A DNA stretch of 49,347 bases from Streptomyces griseoaurantiacus (GTDB lineage Bacteria > Actinomycetota > Actinomycetes > Streptomycetales > Streptomycetaceae). Below are positions 9,001-18,500 of this stretch, piece by piece. The stretch is taken from NCBI GenBank assembly GCA_014656015.1, contig BNBP01000053.1, positions 1 to 49,347 on the forward strand, read 5' to 3'. The stretch's first letter is position 1. Every line of letters begins with the position of its first letter. The position numbers and the translations under genes are program-made. Below the pieces are notes generated by a model, which was not told where the DNA came from, ran no database searches, and saw only the letters and a list, made by a program, of their open reading frames with translations.

Positions 9001-12000
9001 AGCGCGGCGGGGCCGGAGGCGGAGAGCGGCAGGCAGGGCACGACCTCGCCGGCGGGCCTGCCCTCCTCACCCGCCTCGATCACCACGTGGGCGTTGGCGC
9101 CGCCGATGCCGAAGCTGCTGACCGCGGCGACCCGCGGCCGGCCGGCGGGCCAGGGGCGGGCCTCGGTCGGGAAGTGGAACGGGGTGGGGTCGGGGCCCAG
9201 CCGGGGGTTGGGGGCGCGGAAGTCCCGGGTGGGCGGGACGATGCCGTGGTGCACGCACAGCGCCGCCCGCACCAGCCCGGCCGCACCGGCCGCCGCGCCG
9301 AGGTGGCCGATCTGGCTCTTGAGCGAGCTGACGGCGGTACGGCCGGACTCGGCCACGTCGTAGGCCTGGCGCAGGGCGCCCACCTCGACCGGGTCGCCGA
9401 GCCGGGTGCCGGTGCCGTGCGCCTCGACGTAGCCGACGTCGGCGCCGGTGCGTCCGCTGCGCCGCAGGGCGGTGCGGATCACCTCGCGCTGCCCGGCGAG
9501 CGCGGGGGCGCTGTAACCGAGCTTGTCCGCGCCGTCGTTGTTGACCGCGGACCCGGTGACCGTGGCGTAGACGGTGTCCCCGGCCTCGCGGGCGAGCCGC
9601 AGCGGCTTGAGGACGAGCATGGCGATGCCGCTGGCGCCGACGGTGCCGGTGGCGTCGTCGCTGAAGGCCCGGCAGTGGCCGTCCTCGGAGAAGATGTGCT
9701 GCGGACGGTAGCGGTAGCCCCCGCTCAGCCTGGTGTCGACCAGGACGCCGCCGGCCAGCATGACGTCGGCGTCGCCCTGCCGCAGCAGCCCGGCGGCGGT
9801 GTGCAGCGCGAAGAGCGAACTCGCGCACGCGGCCTGCACGGTGAAGGCGGGGCCGGTGAGGTCGAGGTGGTAGGCGGCCTTGGTGGCGAGGAAGTCCTTC
9901 TCGTGGTGGAGGGCGAGCTGGAAGTCGTCCGGGAGGCGGCCGGGGTCGCTCTCGCGGAGCATGTCCTGGAAGTAGGTGTTCTCCCCGGCGGCGGCCACGA
10001 TGCCGACCCGGAGGGCGGAGGTGTCGGCGACGCCCGCGTGTGCCAGGGCCTCGACGCAGGTCATGAGCATGTGCCGTTGCTGGGGGTCCATCAGCCGGGC
10101 TTCCTGCGGGCTGATGCCGAAGTGGTCCGGGTCGAAGTCGAGGAGTCCGTCCATCGCGCTGCGCGCGCCCACGAGTTCGCCCTCGGTCTCGAAGTACTCG
10201 ATGCCGGTGCCGCCCCGCCGGATCAGGTCCCAGAAGGACGCCAGATCGGGGGCCCCGGGCAGCCGGACGGCCATGCCGACCACCGCGATCGGTTCGAGGT
10301 GCCCCGGCGGGGTGCCGGGCCGTTCGGCGGAGGACGACGGGACGGTGCCGCTCGCCGGGGCCCTCGGGGCGTCGGTGCCCGCGTCCGCGGCCCCGGCGTC
10401 CGTCTCCCGCCCCGGCGCGTGATCCGTCCCGTGGTCCGCCTCCCTTCGGTCCAGGAACCGGGCGAGCGCGCGGATCGTCACGTGCTCGAACAGGTCCGTG
10501 ATCTCGAAGCGCAGGCCCAGTGCGGTGCCGCACCGCAGGTGGAAGCGCATCAGGCCGAGGCTGGAGGCGCCGGCCTCGAAGAACGTCCGGTCGGGGCTGA
10601 TGGGCAGTCCGGTGGCCTCCTCGAAGGCGGCCGACAGCTCCCTCTCGCGCCCGGACGCGCCCTCCGTCCCGGCGGAGGCCGCGGGCAGTTCCGTGCCGGG
10701 GACGCGCAGGGCCGCCCGCCGGTCGACCTTGCCGCTCGGGGTGCGCGGCAGCGAGGCCAGCACCCGGAAGCGGCCGATCCGTACGTGCGGCGGGAGCAGG
10801 GGCGCGAGGTGCTCGGTGAGCGCACGGGACGTGGGCGCCCCGGCGCGGCATTCGAGACAGGCGGTCAGGGCGCCGTCCTCCAGTCCGACGGCCGCGTTCA
10901 CCACGTCGGGGTGGCGCAGCAACGCCGCTTCCACCTGGCCGAGTTCGAGCCGGTGGCCGCTGAGCTTGATCTGCTGGTCCTGCCGGCCGTGGTAGTGAAG
11001 GAGCCCGTCCGGGGTGAAGGAGGCCCGGTCACCGCTGCGGTAGAAGAGTCCCTCGCCGGGGAGTTCGACGAAGCGTTCCTCGTTGAGGGCCGCGTCGCCG
11101 AGGTAGCAGCGGGAGGCCATGTGGCCGCCGATCAGCAGGTCGCCGACGCGGCCGGGCGGCAGCGGCTGGTCTCCCGGGTCCACGACGCGCAGCCGCGCAC
11201 CGGCCACCGGGGTGCCGATGGCCGGGCGTTCCGGCCAGAGCGCCGGGTCGCCCTCCAGGCACAGGGCGCTGACCACGTGGGTCTCGGTGGGCCCGTAGTG
11301 GTTGAAAAGGCGGGCGCCGGGCAGTCCGGCGAACCAGCGGCGGATCGCGTCGGTGCACACCAGTTGCTCGCCCGCGGTGACCACCTCGCGCAGCCGGGAG
11401 GGGTAGCGGCCGAGGTGGACGGCGTGTTCGGCGAGCAGTTGGAGGGCCACGTACGGCATGAAGACGCGCTCCACGCCCGCCGCTTCCATCCGGTCGAGCA
11501 GCGCCGGGACGTCGTGCCGCCACTCGGGGCGCACGAGGTTCAGGCAGCCGCCGCCGCACAGCGTGGTGAAGATCTCCTGGAACGACACGTCGAAGGACAG
11601 CATGGAGAACTGCTGGGTGACGGCGGGCCCGGTGAGGCCGCCCTCGGCCGCCTGCCAGTGGAGCAGGTTGGTCAGGGTGCGGTCGTGGACCTGGACGCCC
11701 TTGGGGACCCCGGTGGAGCCGGAGGTGAAGAGTGTGTACAGCGGTCGCCCGGCGTGCGGGGGCGGGGGCGTGGGCTCGGTCTCCGTCAGGGTGACGGTGC
11801 GGCGTACCGTTCCTCCGGGGTCCACCGCGTCGAAGGCGGGCCCGCCGCCCGGTGCGAGGAGCACGCACACGGGGGTGATCTGACGCAGGATCTGCCGCAG
11901 CGGTTCCGCCGGGTAGGCCGGGTCGAGGGGCACGGCGGTCCAGTTGAGGCGGGCGAGGGCCAGCAGGGCGACCACGTGTTCCACCGAGGGTTCCAGGAAC

Positions 12001-15000
12001 AGGGCCACGTGCCGCTGCTCCGTCTCCGTGCCGTCCGTCCCTTCGGATGTCCCTTCGAACTCCTGGGTGGCGGTGCGGAGTTCCTCGGCGAGGGCGGCCG
12101 CCCAGCGTGCGAGGCGCGCGTAGGTGATGTCCCCGTCCCCGGTCCTCAGGGCGGGGGCGTCGGGGGTGCGGGCGGCCTGGGCCGCGAAGCCCTCGGCCAC
12201 GGTGGTCCAGCCGGGGGCCGGTGCGCCGCCCCGGCCGAGCGCGGGCAGTGCCCGCCGGTAGGGGGCGGCGAGTTCGGCCGGGGTGCCGGGCCGGCGGTCG
12301 GCGAGCAGGTCGAGGCCGGTCCGGAACATCCGGTCCATCGCCTCGATCTCGGCCTCGGTGAAGTGTCCCGCGGCGTACTCCCACAGGCAGTCGAAGCCGT
12401 CGGGGCGCTCCACCACGGAGAAGGTCAGCGGGACCTTGGCCTCGGCGGGTGCCCGCCAGGCGGGCCGGGCGGTGACGCCGGGCAGCCGGAGGGCGTCGAA
12501 CTCGGTGTTCTCCAGGACGAAGAGGATGTCGAAGGGGGACTCTCCGGCGGGGTGGCCCCGGTCGTCGAGGACGTCGGCGAGGGACACGTCCTGCCGGTCC
12601 AGCGTCTCGCGCACGGCCGCGCCCAGCCGCAGTACTTCGGCGCGCAGCGCGCCCCGGGGTGCGAGCGTCACCGGGAGCAGCACGGTGTTGGCGAACATGC
12701 CGACGCTCGACTCGAACTCCGGCACGGCGCGGCCGGTGACCGGTGCGGCGATGCGCGGCCGGGTGGTGCCGGTGACGGCGTACAGGCCGTAGGCGAACAC
12801 GCCGAGCAGCAACTCGAAGCGGCTCAGCTCCAGTTCGGCGCAGAGCCGGTCGACGGCGGCCCGGCGGTCCGCGCCGAGGACGGTGTGCGTGAGCCGTCCC
12901 CGGGTGCCCTCGGGGCCGGCGGGCGGGAGTGGTTCGGCGGGTTCCTCCTCGGCGTCCCCTCGGTTGCGGGACTCCTCGCGCAGGGTCCGGTAGGTGTCGT
13001 GGGCGAACCACCTTTGCTGCCAGTGCGCGTGGTCCAGGGGGGTGGGTGCCGGGGAGGCGTCCGGCAGGGGGGTGTCCGGGACGTCGAGTGCCCGGGTGTA
13101 GGCCTGCGAGAGGTCGCGGAGGAGGAGGGTCATCGACCAGCCGTCGACCGCGATGTGGTGCAGGCGGAGCAGCAGGGTGCCGCCCTCGGGGCGCGGCAGC
13201 CAGCAGGCGTCCAGCATGCGGGGGCGGGACAGGTCGTGGGGCAGGCCGAAGAACGTGTCGATGAGCACGGACTCGGCTTCCGCGGGGGGCGGTTGGACGC
13301 CGTCCGGTGCCGGTGTGTGCGCGGTGAGGTCGGCCGGTGCGGTCCACGGGTCATAAGGGTCGCCCACGAACTGCGTCAGGCCCTCGGGTGACTCCTCGAA
13401 CCCGGTGCGCAGGGCCGGGTGCAGGGCCACCAGGTCACGGAGGGCCCGGCGCAGCGCGGCGGCGTCCACGGGGCCGTCCAGGCGGAACGCCTGCCCGACG
13501 GTGTAGGCGCGGGAGTCGGGGAAGCGCCGTTGGTGCAGCCAGAGCCGCTGCTGCTCGCTGGTGGCGGGGCCGCGCCGCGCGCCGCCGGGCGGGTCGGGCA
13601 CCGGGTGGCGGGGGCGGGTCGCCTCGGGCGTGCCGTCGATCGCCTCGGCGAGGGCGGCGAAGTCGGAGCGCAGCACCGCGGCCTGGGTCAGTTCGCGTCC
13701 GAAGCGGCGGCGGATCTCGAAGCGGAGCCGCAGCGCCCGCAGGGAGTCGCCGCCGCTGGGTATCCACCGGTCGGCGGGGCGCAGCCCGGAGGTTCCGAGG
13801 ACCCGCTCGGCCAGTTCCAGCACCTCGCGCTGCCGTGCGGTGACCTCGGCCGCCGGGGCGGCCCCGGCGGGGTTCTGCCAGGGCGGGTCGGTGCGGCGCA
13901 GCAGGGCCCGGCCGTCGACCTTGCCGTTGCCGGTGTGCGGCAGCGCGTCCACCCGGTAGACGTGGTGGGGGCGCATGTAGGCGGGAAGTGCGGAGGCCAG
14001 GTGCCGGTCGAACTTCTCGTAGCCGAGGCCGGGTTCGGCGACGAGGTGGGCGAGCAGTTCGAGGGCGGCGGTCTCCGGGTGCGGGCGGGTGCTCACGTGG
14101 ACCTGGCGTACGGCGGGGTGGGCCGCGATTCGGCGTTCGACCTCGGCGGGTTCGATGCGGAAACCGCGCACCTTCACCTGGCGGTCGGCGCGGCCCCGGC
14201 AGGTGAGCGCGCCGTCCGGCTCGGCCCGGACGAGGTCGCCGGTGCGGTAGAAGCGTTCCCGCCCGCCCTCCTGCCGGGGCAGGCGGACGAAGCGGCGTGC
14301 GGTCTCCTCGGGCAGGTTGCGGTAGCCGGTGGCGACGCCGGTGCCGGAGAGCAGCAGTTCGGCCACCTCGCCCGGGGCGGCGGGCTGTTCCGTGCCGGGC
14401 GCCACGAGCAGCACCCCGGTCTCGGGCAGCGGGCGGCCGACCGGGACGACGTCCCCTTCGAAGTCCTCGGGGATCGGGTGGATGAGGGCGAAGGTGCAGA
14501 CCTCGGTGGGTCCGTAGACGTTGTGCAGCACGGTGGCGGCGCCGGCGTTGTGGGCGTACCAGCGGCGCACCGCCGAGGCGTTGAGCTGTTCGCCCCCGAT
14601 GAGGACCTCGCGGGTGCCGGCGAAGCAGGAGGGCACGGTGTCGACCACGGCGTGGAAGAGCGCGGTGGTGACGAACACGGTGTCGACGCGTTCCCGCAGC
14701 AGCGCGGCGGCCAGCCGGTGCGGGGTCTGCACGTCCTCGTCGCGCAGGACGACGCAGCAGCCGCCGGTCAGCAGCGGGACCCACAGTTCGAAGTTGATCG
14801 CGTCGAAGGCCGGGTTGGACAGGCAGGAGTACCGCTGCCCCGGTTCCGTCCGCAGCCAGCCGGGGCGGGCCAGGCGCAGGACCCCGGCCTCGGGGACCTC
14901 CACTCCCTTGGGCCGGCCGGTGGTGCCGGAGGTGTAGAGGGTCATCCCGGCGGGCCGTTCGGGGAAGGGGTGCGTGGCGTCCGCGGTGGCCGCGGCGCGT

Positions 15001-15545
15001 CCGGCGTCACCGGCGTCCCCGGTGGCCGGTCCGGCTCGACCGGGGACGTCGAGCACGTCGGGCGCTTCGGGCACGTCGGGCAGGCCGGGCAGGCCGGGCA
15101 GGCCGGCCAGCAGCCGTGCCGCGGGCAGGGGGCGCGGTCCGTCCGGCAGTCCTTCCGGTGGTGTCGTGCCGTGCACGAGGACGACGCTGCCGGAGTCGGT
15201 GAGGATGTGGGCCTGCCGCTCCGGCGGGCTCTGGGCGTCGAGGGGCACCACCCGGGCGCCCCGCCGCAGCGCGCCGAGCACCACCACGAGGAGCTGCCAG
15301 GAGCGGGGCAGCACGACCGCGACGGCGTCGCCCGGGCGGACGCCCTCGTGGTCCAGGGCGGCCGCGACCGCGGCGCCCGCGGCGTCCAGTGCCGCGTAGT
15401 CGAAGCGGTGTCGCCCGTCCACCAGGGCCGGGGCGTGGGGGGTGCGCCGGGCCTGGAGGTGGACGCCGTGCGCGAGGCCGGTCGCGCTCGTGGCCGGGGT
15501 GCCGTGCGCGAGCGGTCCGCCCGTGCCGTGGTGCGGCAGTGTCAT
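6048..15545 (-). CDS. Hybrid NRPS/PKS, A-PCP-C-A-PCP-KS-KR-ACP-TE, detoxin/rimosamide type
   Basis: This 3165-aa synthetase starts at the ATG overlapping the preceding NRPS stop (ATGA). Domains by residue: A1 20-550; PCP1 with Ser601; C 660-1100 with active HHIAVDG (796-802); A2 1115-1615; PCP2 with Ser1662; KS 1750-2160 with Cys1907, His2043, His2081; post-KS linker 2170-2300 with no acyltransferase; KR about 2320-2790 with GGTGGIG at 2569-2575, Ser2690, Tyr2703; ACP Ser2862; thioesterase 2915-3165 with GWSFG (Ser3007), Asp3034 and His3144. Aligning A2 to GrsA gives D-V-Q-F-V-A-H-V-V-K, a proline code. A1 reads D-A-F-F-I-G-V-T-F-K, resembling Ile/Val codes. Expected product: an aminoacyl-proline chain extended by malonate and reduced to a beta-hydroxy acid. 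The KR has Ala2707 where Asn is usual. The malonyl loader must come from elsewhere. Confidence 0.93.
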   Translation of the reverse strand: MTLPHHGTGGPLAHGTPATSATGLAHGVHLQARRTPHAPALVDGRHRFDYAALDAAGAAVAAALDHEGVRPGDAVAVVLPRSWQLLVVVLGALRRGARVVPLDAQSPPERQAHILTDSGSVVLVHGTTPPEGLPDGPRPLPAARLLAGLPGLPGLPDVPEAPDVLDVPGRAGPATGDAGDAGRAAATADATHPFPERPAGMTLYTSGTTGRPKGVEVPEAGVLRLARPGWLRTEPGQRYSCLSNPAFDAINFELWVPLLTGGCCVVLRDEDVQTPHRLAAALLRERVDTVFVTTALFHAVVDTVPSCFAGTREVLIGGEQLNASAVRRWYAHNAGAATVLHNVYGPTEVCTFALIHPIPEDFEGDVVPVGRPLPETGVLLVAPGTEQPAAPGEVAELLLSGTGVATGYRNLPEETARRFVRLPRQEGGRERFYRTGDLVRAEPDGALTCRGRADRQVKVRGFRIEPAEVERRIAAHPAVRQVHVSTRPHPETAALELLAHLVAEPGLGYEKFDRHLASALPAYMRPHHVYRVDALPHTGNGKVDGRALLRRTDPPWQNPAGAAPAAEVTARQREVLELAERVLGTSGLRPADRWIPSGGDSLRALRLRFEIRRRFGRELTQAAVLRSDFAALAEAIDGTPEATRPRHPVPDPPGGARRGPATSEQQRLWLHQRRFPDSRAYTVGQAFRLDGPVDAAALRRALRDLVALHPALRTGFEESPEGLTQFVGDPYDPWTAPADLTAHTPAPDGVQPPPAEAESVLIDTFFGLPHDLSRPRMLDACWLPRPEGGTLLLRLHHIAVDGWSMTLLLRDLSQAYTRALDVPDTPLPDASPAPTPLDHAHWQQRWFAHDTYRTLREESRNRGDAEEEPAEPLPPAGPEGTRGRLTHTVLGADRRAAVDRLCAELELSRFELLLGVFAYGLYAVTGTTRPRIAAPVTGRAVPEFESSVGMFANTVLLPVTLAPRGALRAEVLRLGAAVRETLDRQDVSLADVLDDRGHPAGESPFDILFVLENTEFDALRLPGVTARPAWRAPAEAKVPLTFSVVERPDGFDCLWEYAAGHFTEAEIEAMDRMFRTGLDLLADRRPGTPAELAAPYRRALPALGRGGAPAPGWTTVAEGFAAQAARTPDAPALRTGDGDITYARLARWAAALAEELRTATQEFEGTSEGTDGTETEQRHVALFLEPSVEHVVALLALARLNWTAVPLDPAYPAEPLRQILRQITPVCVLLAPGGGPAFDAVDPGGTVRRTVTLTETEPTPPPPHAGRPLYTLFTSGSTGVPKGVQVHDRTLTNLLHWQAAEGGLTGPAVTQQFSMLSFDVSFQEIFTTLCGGGCLNLVRPEWRHDVPALLDRMEAAGVERVFMPYVALQLLAEHAVHLGRYPSRLREVVTAGEQLVCTDAIRRWFAGLPGARLFNHYGPTETHVVSALCLEGDPALWPERPAIGTPVAGARLRVVDPGDQPLPPGRVGDLLIGGHMASRCYLGDAALNEERFVELPGEGLFYRSGDRASFTPDGLLHYHGRQDQQIKLSGHRLELGQVEAALLRHPDVVNAAVGLEDGALTACLECRAGAPTSRALTEHLAPLLPPHVRIGRFRVLASLPRTPSGKVDRRAALRVPGTELPAASAGTEGASGRERELSAAFEEATGLPISPDRTFFEAGASSLGLMRFHLRCGTALGLRFEITDLFEHVTIRALARFLDRREADHGTDHAPGRETDAGAADAGTDAPRAPASGTVPSSSAERPGTPPGHLEPIAVVGMAVRLPGAPDLASFWDLIRRGGTGIEYFETEGELVGARSAMDGLLDFDPDHFGISPQEARLMDPQQRHMLMTCVEALAHAGVADTSALRVGIVAAAGENTYFQDMLRESDPGRLPDDFQLALHHEKDFLATKAAYHLDLTGPAFTVQAACASSLFALHTAAGLLRQGDADVMLAGGVLVDTRLSGGYRYRPQHIFSEDGHCRAFSDDATGTVGASGIAMLVLKPLRLAREAGDTVYATVTGSAVNNDGADKLGYSAPALAGQREVIRTALRRSGRTGADVGYVEAHGTGTRLGDPVEVGALRQAYDVAESGRTAVSSLKSQIGHLGAAAGAAGLVRAALCVHHGIVPPTRDFRAPNPRLGPDPTPFHFPTEARPWPAGRPRVAAVSSFGIGGANAHVVIEAGEEGRPAGEVVPCLPLSASGPAALRADAERVADYLQAHPESYPAVLQHLQSGRPARRWRMAAVCPDPASAVRWLRGAEGTEVEPSGETVAAQGLDARHLAEAFLAGHRLDRPKAPAQAPWDFPPPAFARAAYDFPRTATAATTVKAAEATGVAPGPERLPEERWLHQPHWVRLRRAGTATPADPADPADPAPRPLVLVTDDPAGPARARELRALRPRVVLVTAGETFARLDEDSYRVDPADPEALGQLLDVLDGLGTVDWLHALPLGVPDGPVDEERLRRARRACLDAPAALVRAAAGRTGIVPRPVWLSYRARPVDGPVDRPELALLTGVTEVAPQEGAAPGLWVDLPAADLAAVPPLASLLASGEELPTHLALRRGYWWRRDTAPVTAPATAADTGVPAGPDTVHLVLGGTGGIGATLAGWLLERTAGRVLLLSRHPALPEPLTARADRIDLVTADLTAATPDALAALVAERTGRLDTVVHAAGEGTGGLLARRDPATAHAGSLAKLNGALLVERLIERFRPRTALYCSSMAGTLGGVGQYDYAAAAGVLDAFAHHEPERPPHAGDTLRLSLAWDVWREVGMALRVPSADARHRAHLAVGLTVPEGRRTLERALSAGLPHVLVSTTEPQASRAFYAGPAPAPAATAPATPAATVPADAATSASAAVPGEGEAAALVGGWLREWLGLDTLAPDTPLYDLGADSLTLLELIDRIKRHFDVELDLAELSPDVTLTEVLTLLDRSRTPAPPATGALSAGPAPDVPLEVWREGTGEEVLCLVHPVGGDIQAYRALVAGLDPRLTVALIADPALRRPEARPEWTLTERARHYHAALEARFPATRWRRQLAGWSFGAWVALGMAAEAEAAGRPADVLHLLDPPPPGSGPLHQAYGEEELQALFAHELGLGERRAGEAAREYAERLTRRCLANLRSMAAHDLPPLATTPARVWLARHPVPGLPRLGPPAEQRRLWDTVLTAPSHWEEVETTHYGLVRPPHVTAVTDAVNATVR

Positions 15546-18500
15546 CGCAGCCCCCGCGTTCCGGACGGCACCGACCGGCGGACGGGTTCCGCGGCGTGGA
15601 GCCGGTCCATGTCGGCGAGGATCGCCTCGGCCACCGAGGTCACCTGCACCCCCTCCAGCAGTTCCCAGTGTCCGCAGTCGAGCGGCACCACGGTGAGTCC
15701 GGCGCGGGCCCGCCGCCGCCAGAAGTCGCGGGTGGGGTGCGGGCCGCCGGGTCCGGGGCCGTCCGCCGCGGCCTCGATCAGGGTGAGGGGAACGGTGGTG
15801 GGCCGCGGCTCGTGGGCGCGGGCGGTGGCCCTGCTGTGGTTGTACGTGGCGTGGTAGCGGGCGAGCTGGTCGGCCTCGATGCCCGGGTACATGCCGTTGA
15901 ACCGCACCAGTTTCTCGGTGAACTCCTCGTACGTCACCGGTTCGATCGCGGCCCGCGCGGCGGGGTCCTCGGTGGCCTGGGTGTCGAGCAGGACCACGCT
16001 CAGCCTCCGGTGGCCGGCGCGCGCCAGGAGCCGGCCCATCTCGTGGGCGATCAGCCCTCCGTAGGAGAGTCCGCACAGCACGAGGAACTCCTCGGGGCGC
16101 GCGTCGACGAGGTCCAGGTACGCCTCGGCCATCGCCTCGACGCCGGGAAGCGGTTCCTCGCCGGGTTCGATGCCCGGGGCCTGGATGCCGAAGACCCCGA
16201 TGTCCTCGGGGAGGGCGTCGGCGAGGGGGAGGTAGCAGAACGCGGTGCCGCCCGCCGGATGGACGCAGATCAGGCGTCGCCGGCCGGTGCCCGGCCGCAG
16301 TTCCAGCAGGTTGCCGCCGGGTGGGCGGGGGCCGCCGCGGCGCAGCCGTTCGGCGAGCGCCTCGATGGTGCGGTGTCGGATGACGTCCTGGATCGGCAGG
16401 GGTGTGCCGAACTCCTCGCCGATCGCGTGGGCCACCTTGATGGCGGAGACGGAGGTGCCGCCGACGTCGAAGAAGTCGTCGGTGATGCCGATGCGGGGGT
16501 GCAGGAGCAGCCGGGACCAGATGCGGTGCAGGGTCATCTCCACGTGGTCGCGGGGTGTGCCCGTGTTGACCCGCGAGGTGAGTGCCGCCCGGGCCTTCTC
16601 CAGGAGGGCGGCCCGGTCGAGTTTGCCGCCCCGGCCGAGCGGCAGGGCGGGCAGTTCGACGAAGGCCGAGGGGATCATGTGGTCGGGCAGGTGCGCGGCG
16701 AGGGCGGCACGCCATTCGTGCGGCTGCCGGGCGGGTTCCCCGCCCCGTCCGAGGCCGGCCACCAGCCGGAGTTCGCCGGCCGGGTCGCGGTCGGCCAGCA
16801 CCGCGGCCTCGCGCACCCCGGGCAGGGCGAGCAGGGCGGCCTCGACCTCGCCCGGTTCGATCCGGAAGCCGCGCAGTTTGATCTGGTCGTCACGGCGTCC
16901 GGCGTACTCGGCGTTGCCGTCGGGCAGCCGGCGGGCCAGGTCGCCGGTGCGGTAGACGCGGCCGCCGGGGACGAAGGGGTCGTCGAGGAAGCGTTCGGCG
17001 GTGAGTTCCGGGTGGCCCAGGTAGCCGCGGGCCACGCTCGCCCCGCCGATGTACACCTCGCCCACGACGCCGGGCGGCACCGGGCGCATCCGTTCGTCGA
17101 GGAGGTAGAGCCGGGTGCCGGGCAGCGGACGGCCGATCGGGCACGGTCCGTCGACCGGCCGCGGGTCGAGGTGGGCGGTGCTGTAGAGCGTGGTCTCGGT
17201 CGGCCCGTAGCCGAAGCAGATCCGCAGTCCGGGCAGGGCGGTGGTCATCCGGTGCAGCGCACCCTCGGGGAGCGACTCCACCCCGGTGAGCACCTGACGC
17301 AGCGCCAGCCCGGCGAGGCGCTCGTGCGGGGCCTCGTCGATCCACCGCACGTAGGCCGGCGGCAGGAAGGCCTGCACGACGCGGTGCTCGCGCAGCCAGT
17401 CCATCAGCGCGGCCGGGTCCCCGCGCACCTCCTCAGGGACGAGGTGCAGGGCCGCGCCGGTGGTGAGCGGCAGCAGCAGTTCGTGGACGGAGGCGTCGAA
17501 GCCGATGCTGGACCAGGCCGAGGTGGCCTCGCCGGGGGTGGCGCCGAAGCGGTCGAGCCACTGGTCGAAGAGGTTGAGCACATTGCCGTGGGTGACGGCG
17601 ACGCCCTTGGGCCGCCCGGTGGAGCCGGAGGTGTAGATCACGTAGGCCAGGGCGGAGTCCGGGACGGTGACACCGGGGGCGTCCTCGCTGCCGCCCTCCG
17701 CCTCGACGGCGGTGAGCGGCCGGGCGGCGGCCGGGAAGGCATGCGGACCGGCGTCCGCGTCCCGGCCCCGTTCGGCGTCCCCGTCCGGTGCGGCGTCCCC
17801 GTCCAGTCCAGCGTCCGCGTCCGGGTCCCGTTGGTCGGTGAGGACGAGGGCGGGCCGGGCGTCGGCCACCATCGCGGCCAGGCGACGGACGGGCTGGCCC
17901 GGGTCGAGGGGCAGCCAGGCGGCGCCGGCCTTGAGGATGCCGAGCACGCCCACCACCAGCTCGGCCGTGCGCCCGGCGTGCAGCGCGACCACCTGGTCCT
18001 CCCCCACACCGCGCGCGATCAGGGCGTGCGCCAGCCGGTTGGCCCGCCGGTCGAGCGCGGCGTAGGTCAGGCTCCGGTCACCGGCGACGACCGCCGTGGC
18101 CTCCGGCGCGGTGCGGACCCACTCCTCGAACCGTGCGAGGAGCCCGGCGGGCCGGGAAGGCGGGGCGGCACGCTCCTCCCCCGCGGCGGCGCGGGCGTCC
18201 GGGGCGCCCGCGCCGTCCCCGTCCGCACCGGGCCGCTCCCCCGGCGCGCGGAACCCCGTCGCGTCCCAGTCCGCCAGGAGTGCGGCCGTCTCCGCCTCGT
18301 CCATCAGCGCGTACTCGTCGACCGCGCGTTCCGGCGCCCGGGCCAGCTGCTCCAGTACGCGGACCAGATAGCGCAGGTGGCGCTCGACGGTCGTCCGGTC
18401 GAACAGGGCCGTGGCGTAGTCGAGTTCGCCGACGATCCGCCCGTCCTCCTCGCGCAGGGCCAGCACCTGGTCGAACTTGGCCGGGGCGAAGGGCACCGGC

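Noticed and set aside
8286..13391. Very long open reading frame on the plus strand across the hybrid synthetase
   Set aside because: It is the opposite-strand shadow of the NRPS/PKS gene; its translation is low-complexity Gly/Val/Arg-rich and lacks domains.
15546..16715. Extension of the hybrid synthetase frame upstream of its ATG
   Set aside because: The upstream part is an Arg/Pro/Gly-rich shadow of the NRPS gene; the ATG overlapping the NRPS stop fits translational coupling.
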